DNA from: an uncultured Eubacteriales bacterium
GTDB lineage: Bacteria > Bacillota > Clostridia > Oscillospirales > Acutalibacteraceae
DNA: 64,000 nucleotides
Assembly (NCBI GenBank): GCA_934546985.1
Contig: CAKTEE010000010.1
Coordinates: 6,669 to 70,668 of the forward strand
Direction of reading: 5' to 3'
Position numbers and translations under genes: made by a program. Shown in pieces: positions 1-9,169 of the stretch. Numbering within the stretch: position 1 is the stretch's first letter; every line of letters begins with the position of its first letter. The notes below the pieces were generated by a model, which did not search any database, was not told the DNA's origin, and saw nothing but the letters and a program-made list of their open reading frames with translations.

Positions 1-488
1 GATATCTCTCCCCCTATGATCCTTTCCAGCAGAATGTCAGTCTCCTGACGTATCTTCTTAGTCAGCGGCGGATTTTCTCCTCCGCTGGAAATTCCAGCAA
101 CCACACGCCCTTTTACAGATACGGCAGGAAAGAAAAATGTACATTCCTCCGGAGCATCTGCCGTATTAACCCACAAACCCATTCTGTGCGCCGCTGTGCT
201 GACGGCGTGATTTACTTCCCTGTTGTTGGTTGCCGCTATCACAAGAAACATTCCCTCCAACATAGAGGATTCAAACTCCTGCTCATAAACGACAATACCA
301 TTTATCCCAGATAAAGCGAGAATCTCTTCTTTTATCTGCGGCGCCGCAACAGTTATTTTTGCACCAAAACGCAGCAAAACTTTTATTTTGCGCAGGGCAA
401 CCGTACCGCCGCCGACAACGAAACAGGGTTTATCCTGTAAATTTATAAAAAAAGGAAAGCAGGGTGCAGCATTGCTGTTTCTCTCCAT
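1..488 (-). CDS. Precorrin-2 dehydrogenase / siroheme synthase N-terminal domain, partial
   Basis: The reading frame starts at an ATG at 488, preceded by an AAGGGG ribosome site, and runs off the left edge, so about 162 codons are visible. The N-terminus has the NAD-binding glycine-rich stretch FVVGGGTVALRK, followed by IAATNNREVNHAV and a region like VAGISSGGENPPLTKKIR. These are typical of the CysG-A/Met8p family, which oxidises precorrin-2 to sirohydrochlorin and may insert iron. It lies downstream of hemA and cbiG on the same strand, so it probably shares their tetrapyrrole operon. Whether a C-terminal uroporphyrinogen methyltransferase domain follows cannot be seen. Confidence 0.85.
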   Translation of the reverse strand, partial: MERNSNAAPCFPFFINLQDKPCFVVGGGTVALRKIKVLLRFGAKITVAAPQIKEEILALSGINGIVVYEQEFESSMLEGMFLVIAATNNREVNHAVSTAAHRMGLWVNTADAPEECTFFFPAVSVKGRVVAGISSGGENPPLTKKIRQETDILLERIIGGEI

Positions 489-571
489 TGTTTTATCCCC
501 TTGCTATTTAAAACCTGTTATTTTGTATATATGAGGTGAAAATCCGTTTGATGACACGATATATCTGAATT

Positions 572-1810
572 TTATGAACCTGAATTTCTGCGCAGTGTGT
601 CATCAATCAAACGAAAAAAAACAGCGGCTTCCTGACTCTCCGCTGACTCTTTTACAGGATAAATCACTTTACCTGAAAATTCATTCATGGCAGACGTTAA
701 AGCTGCCTGTATTTGTGCCTGCGTAGCCGATCCCTGCGGCAATTTTTTCATCTGCCTTTGAATGATAGCGTTTTTTTCCTGTTCAAGTTTTTGAATCACA
801 GAATCAAATCTGCGCCTTTCAGCTTCTTTTATAAACTTGGCGCATGCCTGCTCTATTAAAAACTGCGCCTGTTTGCCTGCCTCGTGCTTTTTCCCTTTAT
901 TGCGGCTGATGATTTCTGCAATCCTGTCCATATCCCACAATGTTACATTTGGCATTTCAGCCACAGCCCGCTCAACATCCCGCGGTACTGCTAAATCAAT
1001 CACTGTCAGCGGTTTCACTCTGCTTCTTTCCTGCAATCCCTGACAGGTAACAGTATAATGAGGGCTTGCCGTACAACTAATGATACACCCAACAGACGGC
1101 ATGATTTGATAACGATCCGCATATGCTATGATTTTAATATCATGATACAATTGCGATACATTCTTCAATCTTCCTCTGGTCCTGTTTGTGGCGTATATAT
1201 TTTTAAATCCTGCAGCTCTTAGATTCTTTAAAGTAACAATCCCTGTTTCTCCCGTACCAATTAACAGGATTCTTTGCTCCAAACCAATGGATTTTTTTAC
1301 AATACCCGCCGCGATAGTTCCAATATTTATTGAAATATCCGAAATAGAAGTTTGTTTTTTCACCAGCTTTGCAGCTGCCTGCGCTGCCGAAAATACTTTG
1401 TCTAACAATCCGCTGCACGCTTTTTCCCGCAGTGCAAGCAAATGTGCATTTTTTATCTGACCGAGAATCTGGTCTTCACCAAACGCCAGAGATTCTAAAC
1501 CTGTAGTTACCGCAAATAGATGCATGACTGCCTCTCTGCCTTCTTTATAATATAGGTATCGGGAAAACTCTGTAAAATCCACACCCTTGAAACTGCACAG
1601 TTCCGCCGCCATTTGCCTCAGGGAAATCGGCTCCCGTGCATCATCAACCCAATAAAATTCTGTACGGTTACAAGTGGAAACAATTACACATCTGCAAATC
1701 AGCCGAAATCTTCTGAGCAAGTTTTCTTGCTGGGTATGTGTAAAAAAAAGCTGGGAACGCAGTTCCAGGGGACACGTGCGATAATCAACCCCACAAAGAT
1801 ATAAACTCAT
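572..1810 (-). CDS. hemA: Glutamyl-tRNA reductase HemA
   Basis: A 412-residue cytosolic enzyme that reduces glutamyl-tRNA(Glu) to glutamate-1-semialdehyde, the first step of C5-route tetrapyrrole synthesis. The active-site cysteine lies in VSTCNRTEFY near residue 48, the substrate loop includes GLESLAFGEDQILGQ, and an NADPH-binding motif ILLIGTGETG follows near residue 180. Length matches the family. The start overlaps the 3' end of cbiG by four bases, indicating translational coupling within a cbiG-hemA-precorrin-2 dehydrogenase operon. Confidence 0.96.
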   Translation of the reverse strand: MSLYLCGVDYRTCPLELRSQLFFTHTQQENLLRRFRLICRCVIVSTCNRTEFYWVDDAREPISLRQMAAELCSFKGVDFTEFSRYLYYKEGREAVMHLFAVTTGLESLAFGEDQILGQIKNAHLLALREKACSGLLDKVFSAAQAAAKLVKKQTSISDISINIGTIAAGIVKKSIGLEQRILLIGTGETGIVTLKNLRAAGFKNIYATNRTRGRLKNVSQLYHDIKIIAYADRYQIMPSVGCIISCTASPHYTVTCQGLQERSRVKPLTVIDLAVPRDVERAVAEMPNVTLWDMDRIAEIISRNKGKKHEAGKQAQFLIEQACAKFIKEAERRRFDSVIQKLEQEKNAIIQRQMKKLPQGSATQAQIQAALTSAMNEFSGKVIYPVKESAESQEAAVFFRLIDDTLRRNSGS

Positions 1811-2847
1811 AAAATCAGCCTCTCCTTTGCTACTGCCGCCGCAATACTGATTCCCGGTACATCATTCGTCACAGCCACAGGAAGTTCCCCAGCACATAGT
1901 GCACAGCAGCAGCTTACAATATTGCTTTTTTTATTCTTGTCCTGAGGAAACATGTGTTCCACCATGCTGACAGCATCCATCGTATAAGTTTGTATCTGCG
2001 CCCCATATTTACCTGCAAAATCAGCGGCCGACAAATCCGATCCAATATCGTTCACAGATGCAACAACTTTCAGGGACAACGGGCTAAATCCATATCCAAC
2101 CATAAAAGACAGGATTGCTTGCGCATAAATCTCCGCCGGTAAATCTGCTGTACACTGCACGCCTAACACCAGATTGCGCGGCCGGATGATAAACACCTTA
2201 TGGCGCTGTAAAATGCGGTCATATATACTGTCAGCTTTGTGGTCTTCCAAATTTGTAATCAAGATAACCGGACTGTTCTCCGGCAAATCCAGCATATCTA
2301 AAAATGTTACTTCCAGTATATTTTCCTCTAATTCACCGATAATTGGAATCTGAGAATTCAGATAAACCTGTCCTCCATTTTTCAATACATGGTAAATTTC
2401 CGGTAAATTTTCTTCTTTTTCATACGCAAAACCGTTTTTATACGCAACTTTCTCAAACATCGGAATCTGCGCAGAATTGATAACTGATGTAACCACAGGC
2501 AGACCGCCGATAACCTCTGCTGCCGACCGCGTCAATGACTCCGCTTCATTCAGCCTCCCATTCAAAAGGCTGACAGCAAACTGCCCTTTTTCATCAATAA
2601 CTACAACTGCGGGATCTAATGCCCTGCCATGAAGCAGCGGAGCCGCTGCACGAACCGCATGGTTTACTGACATAATCAAAAAAATGCCGTCATAGCAATC
2701 CCACAAATCACGCAGTTTTTGTGCTGCAGTCCATGTATATTCCTGCGTTTCAGGTTCTTTTGTATAAATATCCGCCTGAAAATGCGATGCTAATTCTTTT
2801 ACTGACACTGTCGCGAAAGAATTGGTTGTTAAAACTGCCAGCCTCAT
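1807..2847 (-). CDS. cbiG: Cobalt-precorrin-5A hydrolase CbiG-like
   Basis: A 346-residue protein of the CbiG family, which opens the delta-lactone ring of cobalt-precorrin-5A in anaerobic cobalamin synthesis. The N-terminal half carries the family signature around DGIFLIMSVNHAVRAAAPLL. The central region matches the NAIGGLPVVTSV type, and the C-terminal domain contains GVQCTADLPAEIYAQAI and SVNDIGSDLSAA. The chosen ATG at 2847 follows a GGAGGGGA ribosome site; an upstream in-frame ATG at 2868 has none. It is the first gene of the tetrapyrrole operon and overlaps hemA by four bases. No other cobalamin genes are visible, so CbiG as part of a wider distant pathway is inferred. Confidence 0.85.
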   Translation of the reverse strand: MRLAVLTTNSFATVSVKELASHFQADIYTKEPETQEYTWTAAQKLRDLWDCYDGIFLIMSVNHAVRAAAPLLHGRALDPAVVVIDEKGQFAVSLLNGRLNEAESLTRSAAEVIGGLPVVTSVINSAQIPMFEKVAYKNGFAYEKEENLPEIYHVLKNGGQVYLNSQIPIIGELEENILEVTFLDMLDLPENSPVILITNLEDHKADSIYDRILQRHKVFIIRPRNLVLGVQCTADLPAEIYAQAILSFMVGYGFSPLSLKVVASVNDIGSDLSAADFAGKYGAQIQTYTMDAVSMVEHMFPQDKNKKSNIVSCCCALCAGELPVAVTNDVPGISIAAAVAKERLIL

Positions 2848-2925
2848 GGATAATCCCCTCCGTTGCATATGTAATTCAACAACATTTACGTAGAATAGAT
2901 GAATAAAATATGGGATTTATTTCTT

Positions 2926-2954
2926 ATTATACCCCACCTTTTTCCTATTAACAA
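2926..2954 (-). promoter_or_regulatory. Putative sigma-A promoter for cbiG-hemA operon
   Basis: On the minus strand, TTGTTA (2949-2954) and a perfect TATAAT (2926-2931) are separated by 17 nt. Transcription would start about 75 nt upstream of cbiG. The leader is too short for a cobalamin riboswitch. Confidence 0.55.
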
Positions 2955-2989
2955 GCATGCAGTATTTACTGCAGAAAATCAACTACCTA

Positions 2990-4393
2990 TTATTTCTGCC
3001 ATACATTACAAAGCAATGCCGCGGCCGTTTTCATATCTTCCGGCGGAAACCCTGCATAGCCCAGCACAATTGTACTTCTCGGAAGATTTTCTACAGGCTT
3101 CAGGCAATATTGAGAAAGCCCGGTTACTTTTACACCGGCTATAGCCGCAAGTGTAATTAAATCCTGTTCTGTTCTACCATTGTCCACCTGCAAAAGAAAA
3201 TGCAAACCTGCATTTTCTCCAATAACGTGAAAATCTTTACTCATTGCAGATTCTTTGAAAGCGCTGACCAGCGTATCCTTGCGCTTTCTATAAACATTTC
3301 GCATACGGTTAATATGCCGCCCAAAATGTCCGTCATGAATAAAACGGTATAATGTATGCTGTTCAAACCGTGACACGGTAGAAGAATAGAAGTTAAAATC
3401 TTCCTGATATCTATTCAGCAATTCATCCGGCAAAACCATGTAGGCAATACGGATAGATGGAGCTATACTTCTCGAAAAGGTACCGATATAAATCACTTTT
3501 CCCATGTCATCCATACTTTGCAAAGATGGTATAGGCCGCCCGTTAAAACGGAACTCACTGTCATAATCATCCTCAATGATATACCGCCCCGCCTGCGCGT
3601 TCGCCCAGCGCAGAATTTCCAGCCTCCTGCCGATTGGCATAACCGTCCCCGTCGGGTACTGATGCGAAGGCGTAATATAAGCCACATTAGAATCTGAACG
3701 TTTCAGTTCATCGGTTAATATACCATTTTCATCCATACTGATACAATGAATTCTTCTTCCGTTATTTTTGATAATACGAAAAGCTTTCATATAGCCGGGA
3801 TTCTCTACGGCATAAACACTATGTTCCCCAAGAATTTCTGTAATCAGCCCCAAAAGATATTCGATACCCGCACCAATAATAATTTGCTCCGGTGTGCAAT
3901 GAATCCCGCGGAATTCATGCAGGTATTTCCCCAAAGCTTCCCGCAGGCAGACGTCGCCTTGCGGATGGCCTTTACTTAATAGCTGTGGGTTCTGATACAT
4001 GACCTCTTTTGTTATTTTTGACCATGTAGCGTAAGGAAATGCCTCTGTATCCACTGTATGCGCTGAAAAATCATATCTAAAACTAAAATCATCTTTTGCT
4101 TTCTCTTTTTTCTGTATTATTGGTCTGTCTGCAAAGGATAATATTTCATATTTGCATACATAAAAACCACTGCGAGGCATGGAGCGTACATACCCTTCAT
4201 CCACTAACATCTGATAAGCAGTGTCTATGGTATTCAGGCTAATTTTTAAATACGCAGACAATTCTCTTTTTGACGGCAGTTTTTCGTTCTCTTTCAAATT
4301 GCCTGCCTGTATTTCCTGCACCAGAAAAGAATATAACTGCTGATATAACGGCTGATTTCCCTTGCTGTTTAGTTCTAAAATAAAGTTGTTCAT
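2990..4393 (-). CDS. pdxR: MocR/GntR-family regulator of vitamin B6 synthesis, PdxR-like
   Basis: A 467-residue protein with an N-terminal GntR-type winged helix (about residues 10-75, LPSKRELSAYLKISLNT) fused to a class I aminotransferase-like domain (about 110-460, including IGAGIEYLLGLI, PSHQYPTGTVMPIGRR and EDDYDSEFR). This is the MocR layout. It is divergent from pdxS-pdxT, the arrangement of PdxR, which senses pyridoxal phosphate. One oddity: the motif that normally holds the Schiff-base lysine (FSK) reads FSR here (GTFSRSIAP), so covalent PLP binding at that position looks impossible. Role as pdxST regulator is inferred from architecture and position. Confidence 0.88.
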   Translation of the reverse strand: MNNFILELNSKGNQPLYQQLYSFLVQEIQAGNLKENEKLPSKRELSAYLKISLNTIDTAYQMLVDEGYVRSMPRSGFYVCKYEILSFADRPIIQKKEKAKDDFSFRYDFSAHTVDTEAFPYATWSKITKEVMYQNPQLLSKGHPQGDVCLREALGKYLHEFRGIHCTPEQIIIGAGIEYLLGLITEILGEHSVYAVENPGYMKAFRIIKNNGRRIHCISMDENGILTDELKRSDSNVAYITPSHQYPTGTVMPIGRRLEILRWANAQAGRYIIEDDYDSEFRFNGRPIPSLQSMDDMGKVIYIGTFSRSIAPSIRIAYMVLPDELLNRYQEDFNFYSSTVSRFEQHTLYRFIHDGHFGRHINRMRNVYRKRKDTLVSAFKESAMSKDFHVIGENAGLHFLLQVDNGRTEQDLITLAAIAGVKVTGLSQYCLKPVENLPRSTIVLGYAGFPPEDMKTAAALLCNVWQK

Positions 4394-4406
4394 AAACGCG
4401 CCTCTT

Positions 4407-4466
4407 CTGATACCATAAAATATTTTTAAATTGGATGTTTTATTAGTATCAGTTATTTTCTATAAT
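4407..4466 (+). promoter_or_regulatory. pdxS promoter region with inverted repeat, candidate PdxR operator
   Basis: CTGATAC at 4407-4413 and GTATCAG at 4446-4452 form a perfect 7-nt inverted repeat, each arm extended by similar AT-rich sequence (CATAAAAT against TTTTATTA). A TATAAT at 4461-4466 lies just after the second arm and points toward pdxS; no good -35 is seen, consistent with an activator-dependent promoter. The arms sit between divergent pdxR and pdxS. Operator function is inferred. Confidence 0.45.
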
Positions 4467-4518
4467 CATATCCAAAGCAATGAAGAAAGTCAATATATTT
4501 TTCAGGAGGTTATTTACG

Positions 4519-5400
4519 ATGCAAAACGAAAGACATGAACTGAACAAAAACCTCGCCCAAATGCTGAAGGGCGGCGTAATTATGGATGTAACCAATCCAA
4601 CAGAAGCAGAAATTGCACAGGAAGCAGGCGCAGTTGCGGTTATGGCGCTGGAGCGCGTTCCTTCCGATATACGCAAACAGGGCGGTGTTGCCCGCATGAG
4701 CGACCCAAAAATGATAAAGGAAATTCAAAAAGCAGTCACTATTCCCGTAATGGCCAAGGCTCGAATCGGTCATATCGTAGAAGCACAAATTTTGGAATCC
4801 CTTGGTATCGATTATATTGACGAAAGCGAAGTTCTCACTCCGGCAGATGATATGTATCACATTAACAAACATGAATTTTCTGTGCCGTTCGTCTGCGGCG
4901 CCCGTAATTTAGGTGAAGCGCTGCGCCGTATTGGAGAAGGTGCATCCATGATCCGCACAAAAGGCGAAGCAGGCACCGGCAATGTTGTAGAAGCTGTCCG
5001 CCATATGCGCACTATGATGTCCGCAATCCGCCAGCTTACAAATATGCCGAAAGAAGAATTGATGACTTTTGCTAAAGAGAATGGCGCTCCTTATGATTTG
5101 GTAGTATATGTTGCAGAAAACGGCAAACTCCCAGTCGTCAATTTTGCCGCAGGCGGCATTGCAACTCCGGCAGATGCGGCGCTGATGATGCAGTTAGGCA
5201 GTGAAGGAGTTTTTGTAGGCTCCGGTATCTTTAAATCCTCCAATCCAAAGCTGATGGCTGACGCTATTGTTAAAGCCACCGCCTATTATAACGACCCCAA
5301 AATTGTCGCAGAAGTCAGCGAAGGATTAGGCGAAGCAATGAAGGGCATTGAAATAAAAGACATTCCGCAGGATAAACTGCTTGCTGAAAGAGGCTGGTAA
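4519..5400 (+). CDS. pdxS: Pyridoxal 5'-phosphate synthase subunit PdxS
   Basis: A 293-residue TIM-barrel synthase subunit that makes PLP from ribose 5-phosphate, glyceraldehyde 3-phosphate and ammonia supplied by PdxT. The N-terminal MLKGGVIMDVTNPTEA, the lysine of PVMAKARIGH and the second catalytic lysine of RTKGEAGTGN are all present, as is the phosphate-binding GGIATPADAA. The ATG at 4519 follows AGGAGG; an in-frame ATG 39 nt upstream lacks a site. pdxT follows after four bases. Confidence 0.97.
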   Translation: MQNERHELNKNLAQMLKGGVIMDVTNPTEAEIAQEAGAVAVMALERVPSDIRKQGGVARMSDPKMIKEIQKAVTIPVMAKARIGHIVEAQILESLGIDYIDESEVLTPADDMYHINKHEFSVPFVCGARNLGEALRRIGEGASMIRTKGEAGTGNVVEAVRHMRTMMSAIRQLTNMPKEELMTFAKENGAPYDLVVYVAENGKLPVVNFAAGGIATPADAALMMQLGSEGVFVGSGIFKSSNPKLMADAIVKATAYYNDPKIVAEVSEGLGEAMKGIEIKDIPQDKLLAERGW

Positions 5401-5404
5401 ACAC

Positions 5405-5974
5405 ATGGTTACAATCGGTGTACTTTCACTGCAAGGCTCCGTTATTGAACATATGCAATGCCTCAATTGTCTGCCTGATGTACATGGTGTTGAAGTAAAA
5501 ACATCAGACGCACTGCAAAAAGTTGACGCTCTCATCCTCCCCGGCGGCGAAAGCACTACTATGGGGAAACTGCTGCATTTTTTCGGTTTAATGGAACCAC
5601 TGAAAAAACGGATTTTAGAAGGCATGCCTGTTTGGGGCACCTGCGCCGGCATGATTCTTCTTGCAAAGCATTTGGTTGATGAACCTGCTCATCTCGGAGT
5701 TATGGACATCACCGTTCGCCGCAATGCTTATGGAAGACAAATTGACAGCTTCACTGCAAAAGTATCCCTGCCGGACATCAGTGAAAAGGAAATTCCATTG
5801 GTTTTTATTCGCGCACCATGGATTGAAGCTGCTGGTCCTGATGTTCAGGTTCTTTGCAGGCTGAACGAACATATTGTTGCCGCCAGACAAAATAACATGC
5901 TGGCTACGTCTTTTCATCCTGAACTTTCAGAAGATTTAAGCTTTTTGAAATATTTTGCATCTATGATAAAATAG
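5405..5974 (+). CDS. pdxT: Pyridoxal 5'-phosphate synthase glutaminase subunit PdxT
   Basis: A 189-residue class I glutamine amidotransferase that hydrolyses glutamine and channels ammonia to PdxS. The GGESTTMG motif, the nucleophilic cysteine in WGTCAGM and the His-Glu pair in SFHPELSED complete the triad. The ATG at 5405 begins MVTIGVLSLQG, the normal family N-terminus, four bases after the pdxS stop. The operon ends at a strong terminator. Confidence 0.96.
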   Translation: MVTIGVLSLQGSVIEHMQCLNCLPDVHGVEVKTSDALQKVDALILPGGESTTMGKLLHFFGLMEPLKKRILEGMPVWGTCAGMILLAKHLVDEPAHLGVMDITVRRNAYGRQIDSFTAKVSLPDISEKEIPLVFIRAPWIEAAGPDVQVLCRLNEHIVAARQNNMLATSFHPELSEDLSFLKYFASMIK

Positions 5975-6025
5975 TTTTTTATCTCAGGTTAAACCTATAA
6001 AAATTTATTCTTCCATTTAGCATTG

Positions 6026-6065
6026 AAAAGCGGATGTACCGAAAGATTGGTACATCCGCTTTTTT
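6026..6065. terminator. Bidirectional intrinsic terminator between pdxT and asnB
   Basis: A perfect stem (AAAAGCGGATGTACC paired with GGTACATCCGCTTTT, loop GAAAGATT) with A-run before and T-run after. It can end both the pdxST transcript and the convergent asnB transcript. Confidence 0.9.
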
Positions 6066-6066
6066 A

Positions 6067-6752
6067 CTATATAAAATCAACATGATATGCCTGCGCCCAA
6101 ACATCAAACTGAACCAGCCATGCTATAAGCTGCGGTTTGCTCATAAGCTGTCCGAACCAAGTCTCATTTTCAGAATCCAAAAACATTTCAAAATTTTTTC
6201 GGTTCAGCATTTGTGCCAATGGAGAATCTTTTTTCTCCAATCGTTTTTTCAGCATTTCCCGTACAATTATTTCATACCGCGGATTTTGTGACTTGGGATA
6301 GGGACTTTTTTTGCGGTTTAAAATCCGTTCAGGTAAATACGCCGCCATTGCATTGCGCAAAAGCGCTTTCTCCACATGGTTTTCAAATTTGATTTCCCAC
6401 GGCACGTTATAAACGTATTCCAAAACCCTGTGGTCAGCAAAAGGAACCCTGACTTCCAGCGAAGAAGCCATGCTCATTCTGTCTTTACGTTCCAATAAGC
6501 TTGCCATAAAATAATTTACAGAAAGCCATGTTGCCAAACGGCTGGTTCGCATAGATGGACAATCTGTTTCTAACATCGGACACTCCATCATGCTTTTCCG
6601 GTATTGCTCACGGATATATGCATAACCTTCTGAACTTTTTACAACATTGTCATCAAACAGGGAAGCGCGAAGCATTGGGTCATGCACCCATGGAAAAAAG
6701 GAGGATTCCAACATTTCCGGACGGTAAAACCAAGGATATCCACCAAAAATTT
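6067..6752 (-). pseudogene. asnB: asnB, 3' fragment (C-terminal synthetase domain), separated by prophage
   Basis: Codons for the C-terminal 227 or so residues of glutamine-hydrolysing asparagine synthetase. On the minus strand the frame opens at the attachment core with IFGGYPWFYRPE, continues into MLESSFFPWVHDPM and contains RKDRMSMASSLEVRVPFADH, a highly conserved synthetase segment. It has no ribosome site or credible start of its own. The 5' part ends in GECADE at 48910, and joining both at the shared TC restores GECADEIFGGYPW in frame. It is therefore the displaced 3' half of one gene, not an independent or decayed one. The start shown is the last host base before the core dinucleotide. 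Confidence 0.93.
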
Positions 6753-6780
6753 CATTAGAACACGTATGATAACATCCATA
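6752..6780. other. Prophage attachment site, left (attL): core TC plus P' arm
   Basis: The host side reads CACCAAAAATT, then TC at 6752-6753, then the arm at 6758-6780 (GAACACGTAT followed by GATAACATCCATA). This arm is the reverse complement, with two mismatches in 23, of the arm at the other prophage end (48882-48904). Inverted arms about a central dinucleotide are typical of large serine integrase attP sites. Confidence 0.85.
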
Positions 6781-6820
6781 TTAATTAAGAACAATAACAT
6801 ATTTTGAATCTATACCATTT

Positions 6821-9133
6821 TTATTCTAATTCTTTTAAAAACATTTCAGTTGTATAATCAATCGGAGTTTTTTGAATAATCGAGAAGAGATTAGATATTC
6901 TCTCGAATTCCTCCTGTTTTTTATTTTGAAGTTCATTAATAGAAATCTTAAAAATCATTGCCCATAAAAAATAAAAATTTTGATCAGTCTTATATTGAAT
7001 CCCTTTCTGCGAATGATTAAACAAAGCTCTTATTTTCTCAGAATCATTTTCTATCAATATTAATATCTTGCTAACAAATAACTCTACATTTTCAAGTGCT
7101 TCTATAAAAATCTTGGGATTCTTAATAGATAAATCACTTAATGTTTTTGTAACCTGATCTTTTGCCATTATCCTAGCGCACATTCTATCATTGCGTTTAT
7201 ATATAGTTAAAACATTTATAATTTCCATATGAGATTGATTCATTTTATAATCAATATATGCCAAAGAGGTTATTAATTCTTCTAGTTTCATTCGAGCATC
7301 CCTAGCTCTAAAAACTTTACTTTCATATTTAGCCGCAATTTCCTTTACTTTTATTACTATATCTTTATCGATATATGCATTCCACATTTCAAAAGTATTT
7401 TCTTTAATAGGATATGGTTTTGTATTTAACCTTAAAAATAAATCTATTTGGCTAAATTCTGGATTTTGTTCAGAATCTATTTCAATTACATCCATAGGAA
7501 AATCTAAAATCTTTTCTTCAAACTCATCACCCACTGTATCTATTGTCTTTCCATTTAATTCCGAAAGTATTTTTAATTTAGATAGTTTAAACCCGTTTTT
7601 ATCAGAACACACAATTTCTCCATCTTCATTCATATAAGTTTTTCCTAAAAAACCTAAAATTGCAAGCAAACGTTGCTGTCCATCCACTACCTCTTTTATC
7701 TTATCTTTTCGTTTATAAATAAAAAGCGGTGGTATATTTATTCCCAATAAAATACTTTCTAATAAATAGGACGCTTTTTGTATATTTTTAACCTCTGATC
7801 TTTGGTATTTAGGTCTAATTAAAAATCTGGATTTTTTCATATCAGAAATAATATCTTCGATGGTTAATGTCTCAGGTAATGGTTTATTAATTTTGTAATG
7901 AGAAATTTCTTCTTTTTGTTCAGTATATCTATTCATTTTGTCAAAAGCATCCGAATTTTTCATATATTTTTGAAAATCAATTTTAAATATAACTTGAAAT
8001 ATATTGGCTATAAAATTATATCTATTATTGATTGCCGAATAATAATGACTACCTGTAGACTCAAAAATTAATTCTACATTTTTTTGTGGATTGTTTATTA
8101 TATGATCCCATAATTCAGGATATTTAGTTGCATTAATAATATAATCAAAAACCAACTCAATTTTATCATCTTCAATTTCTCTGTCATTCTGTAAAACAAT
8201 GCTTATAGCCCAATATAGTACTTCGCAAAACAATTTATTATCACGCAAATAGCTATTTCGTTCTTTACATATAGTATTGAACTTCATCAAGTAACTAATA
8301 ACAGCATCAAATTCTTTCAATACCTCTGTTTCATTTTTATTTGCTACCATAGAATAATAATATTTATAAATAATATCTGCTTTTGAATTCCCTTTTGCAT
8401 AGCTATATATAGGAATCAAAGGAAGCGTAATTAAGTTTCTTACAAGCGAAATTATAATATTTACCTTATCGCGTTTAGTTGCTTTCTTTTTACTTTTAGG
8501 AAGAATGATTTCACACAAAAAACTGTAAAGTTCATTATCAGTATTAATTTTATCGTATAATTGATTAGTTAAGTTATCATCAATATATGCAGCTCTATCA
8601 ATATCATATTTTTGCAATGGTGTAATTCCCGAATTATATCGTCTAAATATTTCCTTTTTAATTTTTTCTTCTTTTTCTTCATCCAACTTAGGTTCATCAA
8701 CTACATTAAATTGCAAAAGGCGAATTCTTGTATCTTCAAATAATTCTTTTGTTTCCTTATCTAATTGACTATACCTTTTTCCAGATAAAGATTCTAAGCT
8801 ATGCAAACCCTTAGCTTTTAAAACCAGTTTATCTTCCAAAAAACGCTTTATGGTTTCATACCGCTGTCTTCCATCTATAACCTCATTCTTATCTTTAGTT
8901 TGGAATAAAACAAGCGGGGGAATTTCTGTTCCTAACAAAATGCTCTCAATAAAATATGTAGCCTTCTCCTCATCCCAAACATAGTTTCTCTGAAAATACG
9001 GCTTAAAATCTATTTTCCCTGCATATCTTTGATTCAAAAAAATCGAAGATATCTTTTTAACTATATTATCAATCTTTAATTTTTCTTTGAAAATATCCGT
9101 AATATCAGAATAATCTAACTCCATTTTTGACAT
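6821..9133 (-). CDS. Tandem DUF262-domain protein, candidate defence effector
   Basis: A 770-residue protein with two DUF262 (ParB/Srx-like fold) domains. The first (about residues 20-200) has FQRNYVWDEEKA, ESILLGTEIPPLVLF and DGRQRYETI. The second (about 430-620) repeats PKYQRSEV, ESILLGINIPPLFIY and DGQQRLLAIL. Each is followed by a helical region with the usual RYNSGITPLQ or RLNTKPYPIKE element. DUF262 occurs in GmrSD, SspE and BrxU-like DNA-targeting enzymes; no HNH/DUF1524 nuclease motif is seen here. The ATG at 9133 follows AAGGAGG; the ATG at 9157 does not. It is the second gene of an AT-rich operon, 36 nt after the 499-residue protein. Antiphage function is inferred. Confidence 0.8.
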   Translation of the reverse strand: MSKMELDYSDITDIFKEKLKIDNIVKKISSIFLNQRYAGKIDFKPYFQRNYVWDEEKATYFIESILLGTEIPPLVLFQTKDKNEVIDGRQRYETIKRFLEDKLVLKAKGLHSLESLSGKRYSQLDKETKELFEDTRIRLLQFNVVDEPKLDEEKEEKIKKEIFRRYNSGITPLQKYDIDRAAYIDDNLTNQLYDKINTDNELYSFLCEIILPKSKKKATKRDKVNIIISLVRNLITLPLIPIYSYAKGNSKADIIYKYYYSMVANKNETEVLKEFDAVISYLMKFNTICKERNSYLRDNKLFCEVLYWAISIVLQNDREIEDDKIELVFDYIINATKYPELWDHIINNPQKNVELIFESTGSHYYSAINNRYNFIANIFQVIFKIDFQKYMKNSDAFDKMNRYTEQKEEISHYKINKPLPETLTIEDIISDMKKSRFLIRPKYQRSEVKNIQKASYLLESILLGINIPPLFIYKRKDKIKEVVDGQQRLLAILGFLGKTYMNEDGEIVCSDKNGFKLSKLKILSELNGKTIDTVGDEFEEKILDFPMDVIEIDSEQNPEFSQIDLFLRLNTKPYPIKENTFEMWNAYIDKDIVIKVKEIAAKYESKVFRARDARMKLEELITSLAYIDYKMNQSHMEIINVLTIYKRNDRMCARIMAKDQVTKTLSDLSIKNPKIFIEALENVELFVSKILILIENDSEKIRALFNHSQKGIQYKTDQNFYFLWAMIFKISINELQNKKQEEFERISNLFSIIQKTPIDYTTEMFLKELE

Positions 9134-9169
9134 TATAAAATTCCTCCTTACTCGCAAATGCGGATATTG

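Noticed and set aside
2848..2990. Cobalamin riboswitch before cbiG
   Set aside because: The leader is only about 75 nt from the predicted promoter and has no B12-box-like sequence.
6067..6714. Independent gene starting at ATG 6714
   Set aside because: No ribosome site, the frame continues upstream into asnB sequence, and the motif order matches the C-terminal part of asparagine synthetase.
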